From contig CAMJBH010000011.1 in assembly GCA_946403855.1 (NCBI GenBank), forward strand, positions 18,209 to 82,208: a stretch of 64,000 nt of DNA. The letters run 5' to 3'. A program made the translations under genes and the position numbers. This document shows positions 15,779 to 27,100 of this stretch, in pieces. This DNA comes from an uncultured Bacteroidales bacterium (lineage in GTDB: Bacteria > Bacteroidota > Bacteroidia > Bacteroidales > UBA932). Position 1 is the stretch's first letter, and every line of letters starts with the position of its first letter. The notes below the pieces were generated by a model that saw nothing but the letters and a program-made list of their open reading frames with translations, ran no database searches and was not told the DNA's origin.

Positions 15779-16681
15779 TTAGAGATTATCAACTTCATTT
15801 CGGTACGGAGCGCTTGTCTGAGCCCCCATGCGCGTTACGGCCACCGATGAGGCGATGGTGGCCAGGCGCGCAGACTCCAACAGGCTCTTGCCTTCGGACA
15901 AAGCAGCAACCAGGGCCCCGTTATACACATCTCCGGCACCGGTAGTATCAATGGCCTGGACCTTACGTGCAGGTACGAGTTCAACCCCTTCAGGGGAACA
16001 GATCAAGGACCCATGGCACCCCATGGTGATGATTACATTCTTCACGCCCTTTGCAAACAAGGCCTCAGCGGCTTTGCGGGCACTGTCTTCACCATCGACA
16101 TGTATGCCGGTAAGCTGTTCAGCCTCGGTCTGGTTAGGGGTGATGAGCCAAATGTGACTGAAAAGTTCCTCCGGTACAGGACCCATCGGTGCCGGGTTCA
16201 GTATGGTCTTGATTCCCAGCGAGTCGGCCAATTCAACCGATCGCACCACGGTAGGCATGGGAATCTCAAGCTGCACCAACAAATACTCGGCGCCCTCCAT
16301 GCAACGGCAGGCCGCATCGATGTCGGAAGGCAGCAGGTCATTGTTTGAACCCGGAGCCACGGCAATGCAGTTCTCGGCATTGTCATCTACAAAAATGAGG
16401 GCGGTACCGGTAGGCGTGGCCGAAAGCTTTATGCACGAGGTGTCGATGCCGTCCGCAGCAAACTGCGTGGCGAGCATTTCACCGCTTGCATCATTGCCAA
16501 GGCATGTCAGGAACATTACGTTTGCGCCCATACGCGCTGCTGCCACCGCCTGGTTGGCACCTTTGCCGCCGTTGGCTCGCAGCAGAGTCGCTCCTCCTAT
16601 GGTCTCACCCGGCCGGGGCAAGCGCTTGACGCGGGCCGTCAGGTCCACGTTGGAACTTCCTACAACAATGATTTTCTTCAT
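15779..16681 (-). CDS. rbsK: Ribokinase
   Basis: A 300-residue PfkB-family kinase that phosphorylates D-ribose to ribose-5-phosphate in the cytoplasm. The first signature ANGGKGANQAVAAARMG and the second, IDTTGAGDVYNGALVAAL with the catalytic Asp, are present. The N-terminus VVGSSNVDLTARV is also typical of ribokinase. It is cotranscribed with the transporter (12 bases) and lies 39 bases after the metallo-beta-lactamase-fold gene. This is the cytoplasmic entry step of the proposed nucleoside-to-ribose pathway. Confidence 0.93.
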   Translation of the reverse strand: MKKIIVVGSSNVDLTARVKRLPRPGETIGGATLLRANGGKGANQAVAAARMGANVMFLTCLGNDASGEMLATQFAADGIDTSCIKLSATPTGTALIFVDDNAENCIAVAPGSNNDLLPSDIDAACRCMEGAEYLLVQLEIPMPTVVRSVELADSLGIKTILNPAPMGPVPEELFSHIWLITPNQTEAEQLTGIHVDGEDSARKAAEALFAKGVKNVIITMGCHGSLICSPEGVELVPARKVQAIDTTGAGDVYNGALVAALSEGKSLLESARLATIASSVAVTRMGAQTSAPYRNEVDNL

Positions 16682-16720
16682 AATATGATTATTGGTAGCG
16701 CATTCAAAATTAATAAAAAA

Positions 16721-17938
16721 CTATAAATGCTGGATTGTAGAGGCGTAAATAACCTTAAAATCTTCAGAGAAAACATCAAGTACAAATATTTGATACTTTT
16801 TGCCCCCCGGATAGACCCTTACGACAACATGCCCGGCAGGTTTGAAATTTGACCAAAGTTCCTCGCCCAAATCTTCTTTCGGACTGTCAGTAGTAATATA
16901 GAACTGTCTGTCATCAGGATAAATGCTTTTGTCAAGCATACGCTCCATAGTGGGAGGATAAGGATGCTCTCTGTGTCCGGCCGTCACGATAAACACTTCC
17001 GGCCTGGTAGCACGAAGAAGACTCTCATTCATCACATCTGTAGCGGCATGATGATCGCATTTCATCACATTTACTCTTCCGACCACTTTGGCTACTTCTG
17101 ATTCAAAATCCCTTTCCTGGCATTTATATCTCGGGAAATTCAGTCCCGGTATATCTCCGCAGTTATAGTATGTGAATTTTCCATAACGGATTCGCACACC
17201 GCAACTGGGCATGTTTTCGTCAAACAGAGTGGAATCTCCCTGATAGATTACGCGGGATGATGAGCCATTACCAGTCCAGACACGTGCGTTTCCTATTAAA
17301 TTGCGGATCTCGAACTTTCCGGCGTATCTACGCGGATTATGCTTTAGCACGAATTGATTATTACTCCCTACCTCAAAACACTGCATATCCATGCCACGGG
17401 AACGATGATAAGATATAAACTTCTGATACTCACCAAATAGAGGCGATTCGCCCAATATCTTTTCCCTGCTTGGGAAACTATACTCGGGCCAGTCTCTGTC
17501 AACAAGTGTACGGAAACTTATGGAATCGCCTACATAGGTGAGGCCTGACAGTTCATATCCATGTTCTCCGTGGACAGCACCCTTTAGAGAACCGAGATGA
17601 TCTGCATGAAAATGAGTAAGGAGCACATAGTCCAAATACTCCGGATCAGGAGAAAAATGCCTTATGTAGCGACATATCCACCCGCCTGTCGTCCGTGTCG
17701 TATCAGGGACTCTGCGGTACCAGTGACGGGATCCATGCGGCAGACCGTTATCGCCTGCATCGATCATAAATGTAGTCCCGTCAGGTAATACCGAGAATAT
17801 GCAGTCCCCCTGGCCTGTTGCTATATGGTGTATATCCATATAGCCCTCTTTCCATGAGGGCATAATATCCTCGGCCCGGTTTGTACAACAACAGGCCGAG
17901 GATATAATCAATGCGCCTAACAGCAAGTGCAGGTTCAT
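16721..17938 (-). CDS. Metallo-beta-lactamase-fold lipoprotein hydrolase
   Basis: 405 aa with an N-terminal lipoprotein-like signal (ALIISSACCC). The metal-binding motif HFHADH (about residues 108-113) follows a strand LDYVLLT, and DAGDNG and CDHHAATDVMNE provide further ligand positions. The layout resembles ComEC-type and related secreted metallo-hydrolases, some of which are nucleases or phosphodiesterases. In this locus a nuclease or nucleotide phosphodiesterase would make sense, but the substrate cannot be read from sequence. The gene is 15 bases after the Big2 lipoprotein gene. Confidence 0.78.
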   Translation of the reverse strand: MNLHLLLGALIISSACCCTNRAEDIMPSWKEGYMDIHHIATGQGDCIFSVLPDGTTFMIDAGDNGLPHGSRHWYRRVPDTTRTTGGWICRYIRHFSPDPEYLDYVLLTHFHADHLGSLKGAVHGEHGYELSGLTYVGDSISFRTLVDRDWPEYSFPSREKILGESPLFGEYQKFISYHRSRGMDMQCFEVGSNNQFVLKHNPRRYAGKFEIRNLIGNARVWTGNGSSSRVIYQGDSTLFDENMPSCGVRIRYGKFTYYNCGDIPGLNFPRYKCQERDFESEVAKVVGRVNVMKCDHHAATDVMNESLLRATRPEVFIVTAGHREHPYPPTMERMLDKSIYPDDRQFYITTDSPKEDLGEELWSNFKPAGHVVVRVYPGGKKYQIFVLDVFSEDFKVIYASTIQHL

Positions 17939-17953
17939 TGTTCCGAACTGCTG

Positions 17954-20227
17954 CTACTTATTGTAAAACTTGCAATTACTGTAATCGTGTTTGCCTGGTT
18001 CGCTCTTGTCCCAACCTATACAATACTGGAGATAGTTATCCGCTGTAAGCACTGTCTCTACACCATCGATAATAATCTTTCCTGCTACATACATAGGATG
18101 CTCAGGAGTGCCGGGAGTCCAATCATCATTTGCATTGCAGTAGCCGGAGAACATACCGACAGAGCACTCAGCAGGTGCTTTTATTGTACAATTCACGATT
18201 CCGGAAATTTCGGCGGTAGGGAAAGGTCCCATGCAACCGAGGAAACCGCCGGCCATCTGCTTGGGAGCAGTCAGAACAAGATCTCCGTAAGCCTCACAGT
18301 TGATTATAGGATGCTTGTCGCCACGCACGTAGCATCCAAGGTTACCGATGAACGATCCGGTATTGTGATTTGCCACCACATTGGGGCCAAGTTCCACTGT
18401 ACCGTAGTTCTTACAGTTCTCCATCCAGCCGGTTCCGCCGGTAAGACCGCCGGCACGGATCTTTCCATAACCGTTGCCGAGAATCTTTCCGTAGTTGGAG
18501 CAACCGATCATCTTGCATCCTGTTGCAGTAGCATCAGCTTCCATATCCATCTGGGAAGAAATGCCACCGACATATTGGTAGCCGTCATTTGAGTCTGTGG
18601 TGAGAGTAACATCTCCCCTGTTGACACAATTAGTACAAGCTGGATATGCGAAACCGTTCGCTATAGTATAATCGTTCTGGTTGACGCAGTAAATACCCGC
18701 GGCAAAGTGCTGTTTATTGCCACCAAGAACGGTTCCGAGGCCGGAATCGCTGTTAAGGTGAACCTTGCCTGTATTCTCGCAGTCTTTAATATAACCGCCG
18801 GACATGATTCCAACGATTCCGGCTACATAGGGACGGCAGCAAGCCGTCTTTTCGGCAGTGTTTACGCATGGAGCCACAACGGTAATTTCACCGGTGTTCT
18901 TACATCCTTCCACTCCCCTGTCGGTGAGCGCGACTTTGTTTTCACGGTCGGAGTTCACAAAAACGCCTATGACGCCTCCCACCTGGAACGGAATATTGAC
19001 TGCATTGGCGGTATTCACAACGAATTCTCCAATAACACCGGCCTTTGCAAGGACGGCAGTCGAAGGGTTATGAGATATTGCTGCGTTGTTGGTGCAGTTT
19101 CTCACAAAACCTGCGGTTGCGCCTACCACACCGCCCACTGTAGGAGCAAGTGTTTTTTCATTGTCGGCTGTTACGCCTATTTCCAAGTTACCGTTGTTGA
19201 CGCAATCTTCAACGGATCCTTCACGGGTATTCGCAGCCACAAGGCCACCAAACAGGACATAACCATTCTGTGACTCGTCATACTTAATGAGTGCATTGTT
19301 CGTACAACCCGAAACAATTCCTTTATTGACCAGCACAAGAGGAGCGAATTCTCCCGAAATCGGCTCGATCTTGCAGGACTTGTCAATGACAAGATTCTTC
19401 ACGGTTCCTTCATTGCTTGCAAACAGAGCATCTGTGATAACAGCATTCTTGATACTGAAATTCTGGCCGTTGAATGTGCCCTTGAAGGACAAAATCTGCG
19501 GGATGTTCTGACCGGCGAAATCAATATCGGCAGCAAGCTTGACATCATCGTTTTCCGTCAAATCTCCAGCTGTTTCAACGAAGGCCAGGAATTCTTCGGC
19601 AGTCTTCATGCCGTTGTCGGAAACGCCGGAAACAGTTACCGTACTTGATGCAGATAGTTTTCCATCTTTCGTAGTAGCGGTAATCTTGACACTCCCCTTG
19701 GTCTTTCCTGCCTTAATCTTTGCTATCAAGGAATTGGATGCATCTGCCTCTACGGACACAATTTCAGGCGATTCACTCTTCCACGTAACTGTATTGTCAA
19801 GAACGTAACCGTCAGGTTCGAGAGTAACCGTGAGCGTTGCAGATTCCGCATAACCCAGCTCAAGTGTTTCCGGCTTAATGGTTATAGCCGTTGCAGGACC
19901 TTTGACAACCACCTCGCAAGTTCCTGTTTTGGTCCCTGATTTTGCGGTGATGGTCGCACGTCCGCCCGAGATGGCGGAGACGATACCGGCTTCGGACACA
20001 GTTGCCACCTCAGAATTGCTTGACGACCATGTAATATCCTGATTCGTTGCATTTGAGGGTGTAATAACTGCCGACAAAGCTTCCGTATCGCCGGCATTCA
20101 TCTCAAGAGTTTTGGGAGAAACTTCAATAGCTCTCACCACGACAATTTCTTCTTCTTTTTCTTTACAAGAAGAGAGTGCGGCTGCTGCCAACAGGACAGC
20201 AAAGGATAGTTTAACAATTCTGTTCAT
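17954..20227 (-). CDS. Big2-domain lipoprotein with repeat-rich C-terminal part
   Basis: A 757-residue surface or periplasmic lipoprotein (signal LAAAALSSC, Cys 20). Two bacterial Ig-like (Big2) domains lie at about 33-110 and 111-200, recognised by AIEVSPKTLEMNAGDTEALS and the second copy ITIKPETLELGYAESATLTV. From about 240 onward the protein has GLUG-like repeats rich in Gly/Asn/Cys (VGGVVGATAGFVRNCTN, YVAGIVGIMSGGYIKDCEN), which probably form a beta-helix. It has no catalytic motif I can see. Its position directly after SusD and the phosphoesterase suggests a substrate-binding or surface-anchoring role like a SusE/F protein. Confidence 0.8.
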   Translation of the reverse strand: MNRIVKLSFAVLLAAAALSSCKEKEEEIVVVRAIEVSPKTLEMNAGDTEALSAVITPSNATNQDITWSSSNSEVATVSEAGIVSAISGGRATITAKSGTKTGTCEVVVKGPATAITIKPETLELGYAESATLTVTLEPDGYVLDNTVTWKSESPEIVSVEADASNSLIAKIKAGKTKGSVKITATTKDGKLSASSTVTVSGVSDNGMKTAEEFLAFVETAGDLTENDDVKLAADIDFAGQNIPQILSFKGTFNGQNFSIKNAVITDALFASNEGTVKNLVIDKSCKIEPISGEFAPLVLVNKGIVSGCTNNALIKYDESQNGYVLFGGLVAANTREGSVEDCVNNGNLEIGVTADNEKTLAPTVGGVVGATAGFVRNCTNNAAISHNPSTAVLAKAGVIGEFVVNTANAVNIPFQVGGVIGVFVNSDRENKVALTDRGVEGCKNTGEITVVAPCVNTAEKTACCRPYVAGIVGIMSGGYIKDCENTGKVHLNSDSGLGTVLGGNKQHFAAGIYCVNQNDYTIANGFAYPACTNCVNRGDVTLTTDSNDGYQYVGGISSQMDMEADATATGCKMIGCSNYGKILGNGYGKIRAGGLTGGTGWMENCKNYGTVELGPNVVANHNTGSFIGNLGCYVRGDKHPIINCEAYGDLVLTAPKQMAGGFLGCMGPFPTAEISGIVNCTIKAPAECSVGMFSGYCNANDDWTPGTPEHPMYVAGKIIIDGVETVLTADNYLQYCIGWDKSEPGKHDYSNCKFYNK

Positions 20228-20252
20228 TTTAGTAGGTATTAATGTGATATAG

Positions 20253-22322
20253 TTATTTTTTCTTGAAATCCTCGTAATCGGTGGTCAGGGTATTGCAAGT
20301 ATAGACGACCTCCTTTCCGCTGGAAGGGAATGTTCTCGTCACCCTTACTTCCCAATTCTTCATTTCCGACGGCAAAGTTCCCTGCGGTTTATAATACCAA
20401 TATGACCCGGCGGTACTGTTCCAGGTGGTGCTGTTCTTGTTTCTCTCGTTGAAAAAATATGAGAACGCACAGACATTGGTACTCTTACCGGTGCCAAGAT
20501 GGGAGAAGTCTCCGACTTTGCTGCCGTTTTGATACAATTCGACTTTTACATATTTAGAGTCATCGTCGAACACCTCAACCACAAAACAGTCCTTGAATGA
20601 CGCATATCCGGTGCCGACTATATTGGCAGCACCGCCTTTATTGTCGGTTCTATACCAATTGCACAGATAACCCTTGCCTCCTGTGTATGTCTGGTTACCG
20701 TCATATACGCGCAACTGATGCGCCGCATCCTTCCTCGTACCTTTAGGGAGCCATTTATCAACCACATTACCGGAAATCTCTAACACATGATATCCTGCAG
20801 GATTAGCAATGACATCCACCGTTGAACCAAACTCCCACCAAGCCCCGCAGGCAGTGCTTGTCACGTTCTCGTATGCAGGCACACCGCTCTTTCCGGCAAA
20901 AGTATGGATGTGATTACGCCCAAAATGAGTATGGCCGGAAACAATGTGTATATTCTTGAACTGTTTGGCATAGTTCTTTATGTCCGTGGCATGCTTGGTC
21001 ACTGAATAAAACGGAGCATGAATACAAAGAATCAAAAGCTTATTGCCTTTATCCTCGACATTCGAAATATCTTTTTTGAACCATTCAATCTGGTCTTCGG
21101 TCATTCCGAGATCGTATTCATGCCATGTCATGCCATTGGGCTTACCGCTGTTCTGTTCACGGTTCTTGACTATAATGTTGTCGAAACAAACCACATGGGC
21201 AAGCCCGCGGTCGAATGAATAATCGATAGGGCCGAATGTGTCCACGAACGGCTGAGCGGCGTCGTAAGCATTGTCAACCAAAGCATTATGGTCATGGTTA
21301 CCCATAACCTGGAAGAAAGGCATCGCCTTGCCGTTGATCGTGACACCGGACATGGATTTTTTAATAAGAGGCCAGACATTGTTGCTGTCGTGCACGATGT
21401 CTCCAAGAACCACAGCATAGGGATTTGGATAGTTGCCTACGTATTCCTTCATATCGGCAACAGTCTCGTTGATATAACGGTTAACCTCGGATGAAGTGCC
21501 ACATTGAGGGTCTCCGATCGCCACCAGAGTCCAGTCCGTTTCCGGCTTGGCCAGCGGCACAAGCGTCCAGTCATTGCGGATACGGCCTTGTGCTGGCACG
21601 GAAAGAATATTTTTATAAAATGCAGGAATACCGTTATCGGTTGGCACTTCATATCCTGCAGGCACCGTGAAATACACATACCGGGTGACACGCCTCGGGT
21701 TGCTCACGTAGTCTTGGGTAGCCTTGAATTGATATACCCCATTAGCATCCGTAACCACCAAACTGTATCCGTCCGAGACCGCAACGCCAGGAATCCCTTT
21801 ACCAGTGTTCTGATCCTTTATACACCCAACAATATTGTTGCCGGCTTCAATGGCAGTTCCCTCAACTAAGTCTGGATCAGTATCATGAGGCTGCTCCTCC
21901 TGCGGCTTGAAAGCTTCTATTTTTTCGAGCTTGCGCGATGTAAATTCAAGGCACGCAGGGCTTGAATTCACAAGCACGAAGGGCGTGGGGCCGACTGAAG
22001 AAAACTTATATCCCTCGGAGGAAACAGTACAAGTATAGATCTTACCGGTAGATTTAAACATTGCCCCCTCGGCATCGACAACTCCTCCGATACATTTTAC
22101 TTTTTGGTTTCCGGTGTATGAAAACAATTCATAATTGCCCTGGCCGTCAAATTCGAAGTATTCCCTGACGGTTGCATCTGCCCATCCTGCAGAAGTCTTC
22201 AGCTGCGAAAAGGCCCATTTCCCGGACATAGTCGCCGGTGCATCCGATGCCGGGTTGACCTTTCCGCAACAGACGACCAGAAATGTCAGTAAAAGGGTTG
22301 CTAAAAGATTATACTTTTTCAT
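20253..22322 (-). CDS. Calcineurin-like phosphoesterase lipoprotein
   Basis: 689 aa with a lipoprotein signal (LTFLVVCC). The central metallophosphoesterase domain (about 265-500) has VAIGDPQC, VVLGDIVHD, VMGNHDHN, CIHAPF and VSGHTHFG, the five blocks of the fold with their metal ligands. Before it lies a carboxypeptidase-like/Ig domain (GIPGVAVSDGYSLVVTDANG), and after it a beta-rich C-terminal domain, the three-part layout of MetallophosN/C proteins common near SusCD. The ATG at 22322 overlaps the SusD stop (ATGA), so translation is coupled. Removal of phosphate from an imported or surface-bound nucleotide or sugar phosphate is the likely role. Confidence 0.86.
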   Translation of the reverse strand: MKKYNLLATLLLTFLVVCCGKVNPASDAPATMSGKWAFSQLKTSAGWADATVREYFEFDGQGNYELFSYTGNQKVKCIGGVVDAEGAMFKSTGKIYTCTVSSEGYKFSSVGPTPFVLVNSSPACLEFTSRKLEKIEAFKPQEEQPHDTDPDLVEGTAIEAGNNIVGCIKDQNTGKGIPGVAVSDGYSLVVTDANGVYQFKATQDYVSNPRRVTRYVYFTVPAGYEVPTDNGIPAFYKNILSVPAQGRIRNDWTLVPLAKPETDWTLVAIGDPQCGTSSEVNRYINETVADMKEYVGNYPNPYAVVLGDIVHDSNNVWPLIKKSMSGVTINGKAMPFFQVMGNHDHNALVDNAYDAAQPFVDTFGPIDYSFDRGLAHVVCFDNIIVKNREQNSGKPNGMTWHEYDLGMTEDQIEWFKKDISNVEDKGNKLLILCIHAPFYSVTKHATDIKNYAKQFKNIHIVSGHTHFGRNHIHTFAGKSGVPAYENVTSTACGAWWEFGSTVDVIANPAGYHVLEISGNVVDKWLPKGTRKDAAHQLRVYDGNQTYTGGKGYLCNWYRTDNKGGAANIVGTGYASFKDCFVVEVFDDDSKYVKVELYQNGSKVGDFSHLGTGKSTNVCAFSYFFNERNKNSTTWNSTAGSYWYYKPQGTLPSEMKNWEVRVTRTFPSSGKEVVYTCNTLTTDYEDFKKK

Positions 22323-24103
22323 TCCCATCCAGGATTTTGGCCAAGGTCAAGATTTATATTCAAGGCACTCTGCGGTATGGGACGAAGGTACATTCGTTCC
22401 TCCCATACCAGAGGAATCTGCTCAAACTGAATGCAATTATCAGCATTGATTGAATGATATGGATTCCGATCCAGGACAAAGTATGTTGTCTTGGGATCGT
22501 TCCCAGCTTTAGATTGAGTGAAGCACACAAACTTATCCCCTGCCTGGTCAATTGCAATCTTTTCATCGAGCTTGGCGTACATACCATCCCATTTTCTGGT
22601 TATCAACTGTCCAAGCTTCCAGCGCATCAAATCTTCATATCTAAGGCCCTCCATATACAATTCAATGCCCCTTTCGCGGCGGATCTCAAGAATCCACTTA
22701 TCAGTGACGGAATTGTCAAAATAGTCGATAAGATACTTGTCCGCATCTGCAGGAGGTGCTGTTGCGACTCCCGCACGTGCACGCAAAGGAGCAATGCTCT
22801 TTTCCCATTCAGCCTCGGAGAACTGCCCGAGTTCAGCCTTAGCCTCGGCATAATTAAGAAGGACCTCGGCGTACCTAAGGATAGGCAGCGCATTGTTACA
22901 TGTGGTATTGCCTTCGTAAGCATTGCTGGGCAGCATCCATTTGCAGATCCAATAGCCGGTCTTCATGAACGAAGTGTTAATAAACACACTGTATTCTACC
23001 TTGTTGCCATCCTGGACTTTCTGATATCCCGGACACATGACAGTCTGCGACAGGCGATTGTCTCTGCCAGAAAGTTCTTCTCTGAAAGTCATCGTCTTAT
23101 ATCCCGGCTTATCAGTATGACGGCTGCCGTCTGTATGCAAATATGTATTCAGGAAGGCTTTTGTCATATTCCAGCAGCCACCACTGGAAGAGGAGTTAAA
23201 TATACTGGTAGTATTATGATAGATATTCAGGCCCGCTGAATACTCCCTCGCCCACAGAATTTCGGAATACTCAATGGAGGGCGACAGGAATAAATTGCTG
23301 TACTTAGTGCCAGGATTAATTCTGTATTTCCCGCTGCCCATGATAAACTCGCAAGACTTGACGCACTCTTTCAAGAAGTCTTCAGCGGTTCCGTAGTTTC
23401 CCGTCCAGGCAGAGTTTGTCGAGGGATCGACTTTGTGGTACTTTCTATATGTACCTTCCCACAAACACACTCTCGCCTTGAATGCAGCAGCTATATAGCC
23501 ATTGATTTGGCCGCAATTCACATATCCGGATCCGGTGAGGCAGTTCTCTTCTGCATACTTCAGGTCTTCGAGAATCTTGCTCATCACGAATTCGCGGTTG
23601 TCGCGTTCTTTGTAGAGCTGATCATGATCCTCCGGATCGATGGGCTCGTCGTACCATGGAACCGCACCGAAAGTTTTCACCTTGTTGTAATAGAACCAGG
23701 CCCTCCAGAAACGGCCGACGCCCTCATAATGCTTGTAAACGTCTTCTGAGACTGAATCCTTCGCCCCGGTCATGTACTTCAAGAAGTAGTTCACATTATA
23801 GAGCATGTTCCAGTCGCTGGCATCCCAGCCGCCTTGCTGGTTAGAGTCCCAACTGCCCAGATAGAAATTCCCGGGATTGTTCTTTGTCATATACTCGGCA
23901 TTGACATCGCCGCGTGTAAGAGTAGAAACATCCGGCGTGTAGCTGTTCAGGAAGCCGTTAGCATATGTTTTAAGGCTGGCCTCGTTGGTAAAATACTCAG
24001 AAGCTACTATCTTATTTGGCACGTCGTCGCCGTCAAGAAACTTGTTGCAGGAAGACAATGCAAGTCCCGCAAGCAAAAGTGCATAAAATATATTCGTTTT
24101 CAT
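22319..24103 (-). CDS. SusD/RagB-family nutrient-binding lipoprotein
   Basis: 594 aa, lipoprotein signal (LALSSCNKFLDG, Cys 19). It carries the helical SusD fold: FYNKVKTFGAVPWYDEPID, ILRYAEVLLNYAEAKAELGQ and WILEIRRERGIELYMEGLRY. SusD proteins cap the SusC transporter at the cell surface and bind the substrate. The gene follows SusC by 11 bases and overlaps the phosphoesterase gene by four. The substrate is not readable from sequence; the neighbourhood points to nucleosides, nucleotides or another ribose-containing compound rather than a glycan. Confidence 0.94.
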   Translation of the reverse strand: MKTNIFYALLLAGLALSSCNKFLDGDDVPNKIVASEYFTNEASLKTYANGFLNSYTPDVSTLTRGDVNAEYMTKNNPGNFYLGSWDSNQQGGWDASDWNMLYNVNYFLKYMTGAKDSVSEDVYKHYEGVGRFWRAWFYYNKVKTFGAVPWYDEPIDPEDHDQLYKERDNREFVMSKILEDLKYAEENCLTGSGYVNCGQINGYIAAAFKARVCLWEGTYRKYHKVDPSTNSAWTGNYGTAEDFLKECVKSCEFIMGSGKYRINPGTKYSNLFLSPSIEYSEILWAREYSAGLNIYHNTTSIFNSSSSGGCWNMTKAFLNTYLHTDGSRHTDKPGYKTMTFREELSGRDNRLSQTVMCPGYQKVQDGNKVEYSVFINTSFMKTGYWICKWMLPSNAYEGNTTCNNALPILRYAEVLLNYAEAKAELGQFSEAEWEKSIAPLRARAGVATAPPADADKYLIDYFDNSVTDKWILEIRRERGIELYMEGLRYEDLMRWKLGQLITRKWDGMYAKLDEKIAIDQAGDKFVCFTQSKAGNDPKTTYFVLDRNPYHSINADNCIQFEQIPLVWEERMYLRPIPQSALNINLDLGQNPGWE

Positions 24104-24114
24104 AATGCGGCTAA

Positions 24115-27100
24115 TTAGAACGTTACATTAATGCCCAAGGTTACGGTTTTCAGCATGGGATATGAATTGCCGTCGGCCTGATCTCCTCTCCATTTAGATG
24201 TTCCCAGCTTTGTATTTGCGCCATTGAAATCAACATCACCGCTGGAAATGACTTCCGGATCCATATTGTCGGTCCATTTCCTCATCGGCGTAAAGGTGAA
24301 CAGGTTTTCTCCGGTAAGATACACCCTGAGGCCTTCCAGTCCTACACGGCTGATCAATTTCTTCGGGAAAGAATAATCCAAGGTGACATTCTTAAGGCGA
24401 CAGTAAGAAGCATCCACCAAATAGCGGTCGGCAGTACCTTTTATCAGCAAACAGCCGGTATCGGTTGTAAGATAAGAATTCGTACGGGGCCAGAATGCAT
24501 TCGGATCAGGATTTTCTTCTGTCCAACGGTCGATGGTATGAATCTTCGGGAACAAGCCATACGGACGGTTGTATTTACCCCAGAAATATGCACAATCAAG
24601 AGATGGATACCAATCACGTTTGCCTACGCCCTGGAAGAACAGGCTGAGCCCGATTCCATGCCAACTGGCATTCAGATTAAGACCATAGCAGAAACGTGGA
24701 GTGGAATTGCCAATAATCATCTTGTCTCCCGGTTTGTCAACAGTATTCTCGCCATAATCAATTGCCCCACTATCGTCTATATCATCATACTTCAAATCTC
24801 CTTCACGGTAGAAGTTTCCCCTGCGGTTAATGGCAAAGAATGTCTGGTCCGCCCAGTTTTGAGCCTCCTCGTCAGAGCTGAACAACCCAAGGATATGGTA
24901 GCCCCAAATTTCCCCAAGCTCTTCTCCTTCGTAGTAATCTGTGAGCCTCTTAGTCTCATTATTATAACGAGTTATCCAGCTGCGCGCATCCCAAAGCATC
25001 GCTTTCGCTCCATAAGAAAAGTCAGAAGTGCCAAGTTTGAAGGAGTCGCGCCACGACAGACTAAGCTCCCAACCTTTAGTAACCATATCGGCATAATTGC
25101 CTTTCGGCGAGGAACTGCCCAGCACCGCAGGAAGCGTCTTACCGACAGTGTACATATCCGTTGTGTACTTATGGTAATAATCTCCTACAAAACTGAGCCT
25201 GTTCTGAAGGAAATCGAGGTCAAGTCCTACGTCAAATGTGGTTGCGCGTTCCCATGTCAGGCCGTCCGGAATGGGACTTGGTGCAGATGTTACAGATACT
25301 CTGTTCCCATTCACGACGACGGAAGACTGGGCAATGCTCATTGTCTGAATATAGGAATACGCTCCAACATTGCCGTTTCCAAGAGATCCGGCAGACAGGC
25401 GGATCTTGCCGTTATCGAGCCACGAAACGTTCTTAAGGAACGATTCTTCAGAAAAGCGCCAGCCGAGCGAAGCCGAAGGGAAGAATCCCCACCTCTGGTT
25501 CGTAGGGAACTTGGACGAACCGTCTTCCCTGATGCTGACCTCGGCCAGATACTTGCCCTTATAACTGAAATTGGCCCTGGCAAACACTCCGAAGTAAGCC
25601 CAGGCACTGCTGCTGTAATCGTTTATCTTTATACTCTCACCGTCCATTAACGCGAAATTGGGCTTCGTGTCAAGGATAAAGCCCTGGCGGTATGCCGCGG
25701 TTCCATGATGCTTATAATGTTCTGCATTGTAACCGGCTGTTATCTTCAAAGTATTATCGACTCCGACTTTAGGTGTGAAGATAAAATACCCGTTAGTTTT
25801 CCAGTATTCGCCGTTTCTGAACAACTCCTCCAACGCATCGGTAGCCGGGCGGCTGGTCTCTGTCTCAGGGCCTGTCTTATATGCGAATTTAGCTTCCTTG
25901 CGGTCTCTCCTGATATTAGTAACCGAGTATGAAAAATCTGCACGGAAATCCAAAATTTCCGGGACAATGTGGAAGGTTGACGCTAGGTTCTCGTTGACAC
26001 GGAACTGCAAATCATCCTGATAAGACTTGCCAGTCTGCCAAGATGCATAATTCGTACAGATTCCGGCATTGGTCCAGCTCCCGTCGGGATTGTATGGCGT
26101 CAACTGAGGCATGCCGCAGAGATCCAGCTGAACGCCGACAGTATATTTACCGGTGAAGGACATGGGCTGATGATAAGAAGTGCGCACAAAATCGATGCTG
26201 TTTTCAAGCGTCCACCACTTCTTGATGTCAGCAGTAATCTTTGCCCTTCCGTTCAATTGACGATAATGCTCATGGATCGTATTGTAGATACCGTTCTGAT
26301 AAAAATAGCGTCCCGAGACAAGGAACTTAATCTTACCGGAACCGCCACTGACAGAAATGCTGTGAGAAGTATTCTGTCCGAATTTCTTGTACATCAGTTC
26401 ATCCCAATTCGTGCCCTGGGAGTAATACTCATACTGGTTTGTCGATGGATTAACACGATACACTTCGCCATAAGACTCATACGCAGGGTCACTGCGTTTA
26501 ATGAGTTCGGAATACCACCCTTCAGGTATATCGAACATGTTGTTCAAACCTGTCGGGTCATACCCGTACGTGGCGTTATACGACTCGTAAAACATCTCAG
26601 TCCAATCCAGGGAATTCCATATCAGGTTCGGAACAACCGTCCTTGTGAATATTCCGGCGCTGCCGTCATACTTAACCGTGAAACGGTCGGTGGTTGGATT
26701 CTTTGTGGTCACAAGAATAACCCCGAAGGTGCCCCGGGCTCCATAAATGGCACAAGAAGAAGCATCTTTAAGGACAGAAATGGTTTCTATATCATTGGGG
26801 TTAACATCGGACAGACTGGCCTCCATGCCGTCAACAAGGACCAGAGACGAACCGCCGGAGCCGATGCTGTTGGTCGTTCCGCGGATGGACAGGTTTGCAC
26901 CATGGTTTGGCTTACCGTCTGCGAATTCAAGCGTAAGGCCCGGAATCTGGCCCTGAATAGAACGTACTACATTCGGATTGGGGCGGTCCGTAAGATCATC
27001 TCCTCCGATCTGTTCAATCGCCCCGACAACGTCCCGTTTCTTCAACGTTCCATATCCGACGACCACGACTTCGTCAAGCATCAACTTGTCTTCGGCCATC